A stretch of 9,099 bases of DNA from an uncultured Solirubrobacteraceae bacterium (GTDB lineage Bacteria; Actinomycetota; Thermoleophilia; Solirubrobacterales; Solirubrobacteraceae), in contig CADCVT010000476.1 in assembly GCA_902806215.1 (NCBI GenBank), forward strand, positions 1 to 9,099, written 5' to 3'. Position 1 is the first letter of the stretch, and the number at the start of each line of letters is the position of its first letter. The notes below the pieces were generated by a model. That model ran no database searches. It was not told where the DNA came from and was given only the letters and a program-made list of their open reading frames with translations. The translations under genes and the position numbers were made by a program. Shown one piece after another: positions 7,105 through 9,099 of the stretch.

Positions 7105-7773
7105 ATGACGAGCACCACCAACGGCCGCCTCGGGGCTCTTGCCGGGATCGGCTTCCTCGCTCTCGGCCTCCTCGGGACGGCCGTCCAGTCGGGGGCGCCG
7201 GGCTTCGCCGCCGAACCGAAGGAGCTGGTCGCCTACTACGTCGACGACACCGCGTCGGTCCTCGCCGGCTCGACCATGTACCTGATCGGCGCGATCCTCC
7301 TGCTCTGGTTCCTGAGCACGCTGCGCGAGCGTATGCGGCACGCGGTCGGCGACGATCACACGCTCCCCGCGATCGCCTACGCCGGCGGCGTAGCCGGAGC
7401 GGCCCTGTGCATGGCGGCGACGAGCGCCAACGCCATGGGCGCCCTGCGCGCCGACGAGCGAGGAGCGATCGACCCGGCGGTCGCCACCACGCTCCGCGAC
7501 CTCTCGATGATCCTCTACGGCATGGCCGCGGCGGCGGCGTTCTGCGCGCTCGTCCTCGCGGTCGCGGTGGCGGCGCTCCGCACCGGCTTCCTGCCCCGCT
7601 GGCTGGGCGTGGTGAGCATCCCGCTGGGGATCGCGCTCGCGATCCCGCCGATCAGCCACTGGGCGATGATCGGCTTCACGCTGTGGGCCGGGGGCGTCGG
7701 AGCGCTCCTCGCGCTCACCTGGCAGCCCGTAACCCGGCGCGCGAGAGCGGCCGCGACACAGCCGGCGGCCTAG
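7105..7773 (+). CDS. Six-helix integral membrane protein, function unknown
   Basis: 222 residues with six hydrophobic segments at about 9-28, 51-70, 88-107, 133-158, 166-183 and 187-206. A short outward-facing motif ELVAYYVDD (40-48) lies between helices 1 and 2, and ALRTGFLPRWLG sits before helix 5. This layout resembles a common, uncharacterised actinobacterial membrane family (DUF4386-like in topology, not confirmed). No catalytic or metal-binding cluster is evident. The C-terminus is a short basic tail, probably cytoplasmic. The gene is divergent from the kinase-regulator operon and shares its promoter region, so it could be a regulon member or take part in sensing. The start is well supported by GAAAGGA 7 nt upstream. 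Confidence 0.88.
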   Translation: MTSTTNGRLGALAGIGFLALGLLGTAVQSGAPGFAAEPKELVAYYVDDTASVLAGSTMYLIGAILLLWFLSTLRERMRHAVGDDHTLPAIAYAGGVAGAALCMAATSANAMGALRADERGAIDPAVATTLRDLSMILYGMAAAAAFCALVLAVAVAALRTGFLPRWLGVVSIPLGIALAIPPISHWAMIGFTLWAGGVGALLALTWQPVTRRARAAATQPAA

Positions 7774-7938
7774 GTGGTCCAGCGCTGGCGTGTTCCGCGC
7801 GTTCCGGTTTCCAACTCCAGCTCCGGTCCTCGCCCCGAGCGGGCCTTTCCGTGGCATAGCCGGTTCCCCCGGCGACTAGTTCCGTGCGCAGCATCGCGCA
7901 GTCGGCGGCCTAGCTAAGGCCCGGGCGTCGCCGGGATC

Positions 7939-7954
7939 GTTAGGAATTCCTGAC
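7939..7954. repeat. 16-bp near-perfect palindrome around GAATTC
   Basis: GTTAGGAATTCCTGAC is self-complementary except at one base pair (T-G at third position from each end); the inner AGGAATTCCT is perfect. It is unusually AT-rich for this sequence. It could be a dimeric regulator site, but no adjacent intact gene starts nearby. Confidence 0.35.
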
Positions 7955-8057
7955 GGCGTCGGTGGCGGACGGCCGAGCCGCCCGCCACTGCTCACTCGAC
8001 TCGCTGGGGGTTGACGAGGTTCAACCGGAAGACGGCGTTCGCACCCGCGCAGCCTGT

Positions 8058-8096
8058 CGGTCGCGTACGGACGTGATCCTGGGGTTCACGCGACCG
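8058..8096. repeat. 9-bp inverted repeat with 21-bp spacer
   Basis: CGGTCGCGT (8058-8066) is exactly reverse-complementary to ACGCGACCG (8088-8096). A second, shifted pair, GTACGG (8065-8070) and CCGTAC (8094-8099), overlaps it, so two alternative stems are possible. The function is unknown. Confidence 0.4.
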
Positions 8097-8436
8097 TACC
8101 GGTCGTCGGATGACGTTGAGCGCCATGCCTCGCGGGCCATCTCGACCGCATGCGCATGGTGAAGCTGATGCGGCGCGAGGCTCGCTAGACGCGTCGCATC
8201 ACTCAGACCTCGAACGTCACGTCTTGGTCCTCCACGTCGCCGGACGGGTGACGTTCCGCTGACTCGGCCGGGTCTGGCTGGCTGTGCCGTTCAGGCAGCA
8301 GGTCCCGAGCATGCCTAGAGGCTGCCCACACGGACAGCAATCCGCCGCACCACGTGTCGCGCTGACGCGTCGGCTGGCGCCGAGCTCTGACCGGCCGAGT
8401 GCGTCGCAGATCGAGCGCGGGCGGTCGCCGACCGCA

Positions 8437-8610
8437 ATGAAAACCCATCCCGAAGCAGCTCACCTACCTCCGGTCGCTCGCGCAGCGCTCCGGCCAGACG
8501 TTCGCCTACCCGCGGACCATTGAGGCCGCCAGCGACGAGATCGACCGCTCAAGGGCGTCACGGTCGCGCCGCGGTCGCGCCCGCCGCCGCGAGCTGCGCA
8601 AGGTCCATGA
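8437..8610 (+). pseudogene. Frameshifted small KQL.YLRSLA / TFAYP protein gene
   Basis: From 8441 a frame reads KPIPKQLTYLRSLAQRSGQ followed by TFAYPRT and ASDEIDR. This strongly resembles small actinobacterial proteins with a KQL.YLR.LA.R.GQTF..P.T...AS.EI pattern (hypothetical, DUF3072-like). That frame has no start: a TGA lies at 8438-8440, overlapping an ATG at 8437 in the neighbouring frame. Removing one A from the AAAA run at 8440-8443 would give an ATG joined directly to the motif, so a one-base insertion at the second codon broke the gene, or it is a sequencing error. After EIDR, a shift back to the ATG's frame near 8547 would read LKG and stop at 8608-8610, giving about 57 residues. 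The second shift is weaker. The function of the family is unknown. Confidence 0.55.
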
Positions 8611-8789
8611 CAATTTCGGCCGCCGTTGGCGGTCGTCTCTGGGTGGCTTGGTGGACGTCGCGCGTCTTCCCCGAGAAGCGGTGCGACTTCCGCCCCGGCT
8701 GAAGCGCTGTCTTCGGCCGCTACGCGCCTTGCGCCGGCCGGCGCGGCATGAGAAGGTCGGTCGGTCGCATCCAAACCGGAGGAGCCACT
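8611..8789. other. Upstream region of the collagen-like gene
   Basis: About 180 bp with no supported gene. It contains the perfect 14-bp palindrome GCGCCGGCCGGCGC (8731-8744), about 45 bp before the start codon, and a short (GGTC)3 run at about 8756-8767. No clear -10/-35 promoter is seen. A promoter for the collagen-like gene must lie here or further upstream. Confidence 0.4.
8778..8784 (+). promoter_or_regulatory. Ribosome binding site selecting a TTG start
   Basis: GGAGGAG, 5 nt before TTG at 8790 (7 nt from its GGAGG core). It is the best Shine-Dalgarno match near this gene and favours the TTG over the in-frame ATG at 8832. Confidence 0.65.
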
Positions 8790-9099
8790 TTGCGAGAGCG
8801 ACGCCCCAACCGCCCGATCCCCAGCCCATCGATGGTCGTATCCATCGTCGCGCTCATCGTCGCCCTCGGCGGCACGAGCTACGCGGCATTCAAGCTCCCG
8901 CGCAACAGCGTCGGGGCACCCGAGATCAAGACCGGAGCGGTTCGCGGGAGCGAGGTGAAGAACGGAAGCCTCGGGGTGCGAGACCTCTCGCGCCGGACGC
9001 GCGCGGCGCTCCGCGGACCCGCCGGTGCTGCGGGAGTACCCGGCGCGGCAGGTGCACGCGGCGCCACGGGCGCCAGCGGGCCCGCCGGGCCGACGGGGC
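8790..9099 (+). CDS. Collagen-like secreted or anchored protein (3' end outside the window)
   Basis: 103 residues are visible and the frame is still open at the edge. A short basic head (RERRPNRP) precedes a hydrophobic segment (MVVSIVALIVALGGTSYAA, 15-33), acting as a signal peptide or N-terminal anchor. Next is a LPRNSVG / IKTGAV / VKNGSL region (36-61) and then Gly-X-Y triplets from about residue 76 (GPAGAAGVPG...), the start of a collagen-like stalk. This head is, as I recall it, characteristic of a large Thermoleophilia family of extracellular proteins with variable C-terminal domains. The role is inferred as surface or matrix structure. TTG at 8790 is chosen for its strong ribosome site; ATG at 8832 would leave a minimal head directly at the hydrophobic core. 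Confidence 0.9.
   Translation, partial: MRERRPNRPIPSPSMVVSIVALIVALGGTSYAAFKLPRNSVGAPEIKTGAVRGSEVKNGSLGVRDLSRRTRAALRGPAGAAGVPGAAGARGATGASGPAGPTG

Larger units (their letters stand above)
7774..8436. other. Gene-poor region, probably noncoding or decayed
   Basis: 663 bp without a gene I can support. The open frames are short, overlap on both strands and lack ribosome sites and family resemblance. One minus-strand frame ending at 8203 has a plausible protein-like tail (GDVEDQDVTFEV), so a small gene or remnant there cannot be excluded. Short inverted repeats include GCCGG/CCGGC (7859-7873), CCCGG/CCGGG (7920-7935), GGTTGA/TCAACC (8009-8026) and the longer pair at 8058-8096. The first two could help terminate transcription of the upstream membrane-protein gene, but neither has a T-run. 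Confidence 0.5.

Noticed and set aside
7779..7788. Palindrome CCAGCGCTGG just after the membrane-protein gene as a terminator
   Set aside because: It has no loop to form a hairpin and no T-run; a 10-bp palindrome is expected by chance in such sequence.
6946..7857. Upstream extension of the kinase frame by 304 codons
   Set aside because: It is antisense to the well-supported gene at 7105-7773, is rich in Arg/Glu/Asp low-complexity text and is open only because of G/C-biased codons opposite.
7962..8162. 66-codon plus-strand ORF
   Set aside because: It has no ribosome site, no hydrophobic or family pattern, and is crossed by the inverted repeat at 8058-8096.
8460..8829. Two minus-strand ORFs opposite the frameshifted gene
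   Set aside because: Their sequences are Arg/Gly/Ala low complexity and overlap the recognisable KQL.YL segment and the collagen-like gene start.

Overview
The window is about 9.1 kb of very GC-rich DNA with strong G/C third-position codon bias, from an actinobacterium, most likely class Thermoleophilia (Solirubrobacterales: Solirubrobacter, Conexibacter, Patulibacter and relatives). The main grounds are three kinds of extracellular protein I associate with that group: the collagen-like protein with an ALGGTSYAA / LPRNSVG head (right edge), the PDTTI...FECR.D...F..C Ig-like module followed by a basic C-terminal beta domain (gene at 1313-3667), and the short two-cysteine beta domain ending the calcium-repeat protein (left edge). 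The assignment is from recalled family patterns, not from a search.

Layout: (1) 2-1057 (+), 3' part of a secreted or surface protein with thrombospondin-type-3-like acidic calcium repeats and a C-terminal beta-sandwich-like domain. (2) 1058-1312, a convergent intergenic gap with one clear inverted repeat. (3) 1313-3667 (-), a secreted protein with nine PD40/TolB-like beta-propeller repeats, an Ig-like module and a terminal beta domain; an uncertain small ORF (3664-4116) overlaps its ATG start by 4 bp. (4) 4194-6945 (-), a two-gene operon: a polytopic HisKA_3 histidine kinase overlapping a NarL/LuxR-type response regulator by 11 bp. (5) 6946-7104, a divergent promoter region with short repeats. 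(6) 7105-7773 (+), a six-helix membrane protein of unknown function. (7) 7774-8789, about 1 kb without an intact gene; it holds a frameshifted remnant of a small KQL.YL protein (8437-8610) and several inverted repeats. (8) 8790-9099 (+), the start of a collagen-like secreted or anchored protein that runs off the window.

How the genes may work together: kinase and regulator form one phosphorelay and are translationally coupled. Their input is unknown because the sensor half is purely membrane helices plus a GAF-like region. The divergently transcribed membrane protein shares the promoter region and is the most likely local target or partner. The three extracellular proteins are unrelated in sequence and probably separate envelope or secreted genes rather than one system. 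I see no CRISPR array, phage, transposase, tRNA or rRNA, and no convincing previously undescribed system. The most useful unusual observations are the frameshifted small gene, the unresolved start of the propeller gene and the repeated motif in the divergent promoter region.
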